Shown one piece after another: positions 63,922-64,000 of a stretch of DNA of 64,000 nucleotides (its first letter is position 1; the number at the start of each line of letters is the position of its first letter). The position numbers and the translations under genes were made by a program. The stretch is taken from NCBI RefSeq assembly GCF_900269665.1, contig NZ_LT985361.1:895361-959360 (forward strand), in the 5' to 3' direction. Origin of the DNA: Nocardia suismassiliense (GTDB lineage Bacteria > Actinomycetota > Actinomycetes > Mycobacteriales > Mycobacteriaceae). The notes under the pieces were generated by a model, which saw nothing but the letters and a program-made list of their open reading frames with translations, was not told where the DNA came from and did not search any database.

Positions 63922-63953
63922 CTCCTCGTCCGACGAGCATGGCGGACGAGGAG
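63922..63953 (+). promoter_or_regulatory. Hairpin masking the ribosome site of the last gene
   Basis: CTCCTCGTCC (63922-63931) pairs perfectly with GGACGAGGAG (63944-63953) around a 12-base loop. The 3' arm contains the GAGGAGG ribosome site of the ORF starting at 63960. Folding would hide it. Confidence 0.45.
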
Positions 63954-63959
63954 GTTGTT

Positions 63960-64000
63960 ATGGGGATCGGGGAGTTGCGGCTGGACGCGGAGCAGCTGCG
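63960..64000 (+). CDS. Start of an unidentified gene, cut by the window edge
   Basis: ATG at 63960 follows GAGGAGG and reads MGIGELRLDAEQLR before the window ends. An in-frame ATG at 63939 would add seven residues. Too short to classify. Confidence 0.45.
   Translation, partial: MGIGELRLDAEQL

Overview
The window reads as high-GC actinobacterial chromosome from the Mycobacteriales, most likely Nocardia or a close relative. Evidence is the GTG/TTG-rich start usage, the Lsr2, CarD, MhuD and KstR orthologues, and a gene order that follows, in broad outline, the Mycobacterium tuberculosis stretch Rv3610c (ftsH) to Rv3573c (fadE34). These synteny comparisons come from memory of that genome, not from a search.

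Layout. (1) 0.1-6.3 kb: accessory genes: an SDR and aldehyde dehydrogenase pair opposed by a PucR-type regulator, a DUF2277 protein, a DUF1266 protein and a PH-like protein. (2) 6.8-16.8 kb: core run of ftsH, the folate genes folE-folP-folB-folK, two membrane proteins, a Rossmann/DUF2520 protein and panC-panD-coaX for pantothenate and CoA. (3) 16.8-18.1 kb: a cysteine catabolism unit (cysteine dioxygenase and rhodanese) behind a tiny leader ORF ending in Cys-Cys codons and a set of mutually exclusive hairpin arms. (4) 18.2-25.8 kb: lysS, lsr2, an FHA-HTH protein, a DUF1772 protein, a secreted lipase with a KstR-type box over its promoter, and clpC1. (5) 25.8-34.9 kb: accessory genes: a broken vWA gene, a two-component system beside an ABC exporter, a TetR-azoreductase-SMR unit, OsmC, and cobalt transport genes cbtB-cbtA under a cobalamin riboswitch. 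(6) 35-45.8 kb: core genes mhuD, hydrolase, mutY, carbonic anhydrase, radA, lpqE-like, carD-ispD-ispF, cysS and a 23S rRNA methyltransferase. (7) 45.8-53.5 kb: two acyl-CoA enzymes, a zinc-type ABC transporter and an OtsB-GH15 fusion. (8) 53.9-61.6 kb: cholesterol side-chain catabolism: kstR opposed by fadE34-fadE28-fadE29-chsH2-chsH1-ltp2. (9) 61.6-64 kb: a lipid-anchored agmatine-deiminase-like protein, a divergent TetR-NUDIX pair and the start of one more gene at the edge.

Links between genes. FolE to FolK act in sequence on the pterin branch of folate synthesis. PanC, PanD and CoaX feed CoA. FadE34, FadE28/29, ChsH1/H2 and Ltp2 shorten the sterol side chain under KstR, and the KstR-type box at 21951 may bring the secreted lipase into that regulon. 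The strongest unusual signals are the Cys-Cys leader ORF with tandem palindromes at 16.8-17.0 kb and the KstR-type box at the lipase.

I saw no rRNA, tRNA, CRISPR array, insertion sequence or prophage. Noncoding stretches above 300 bases are 6335-6849, 40859-41202 and 53511-53885, each described below.
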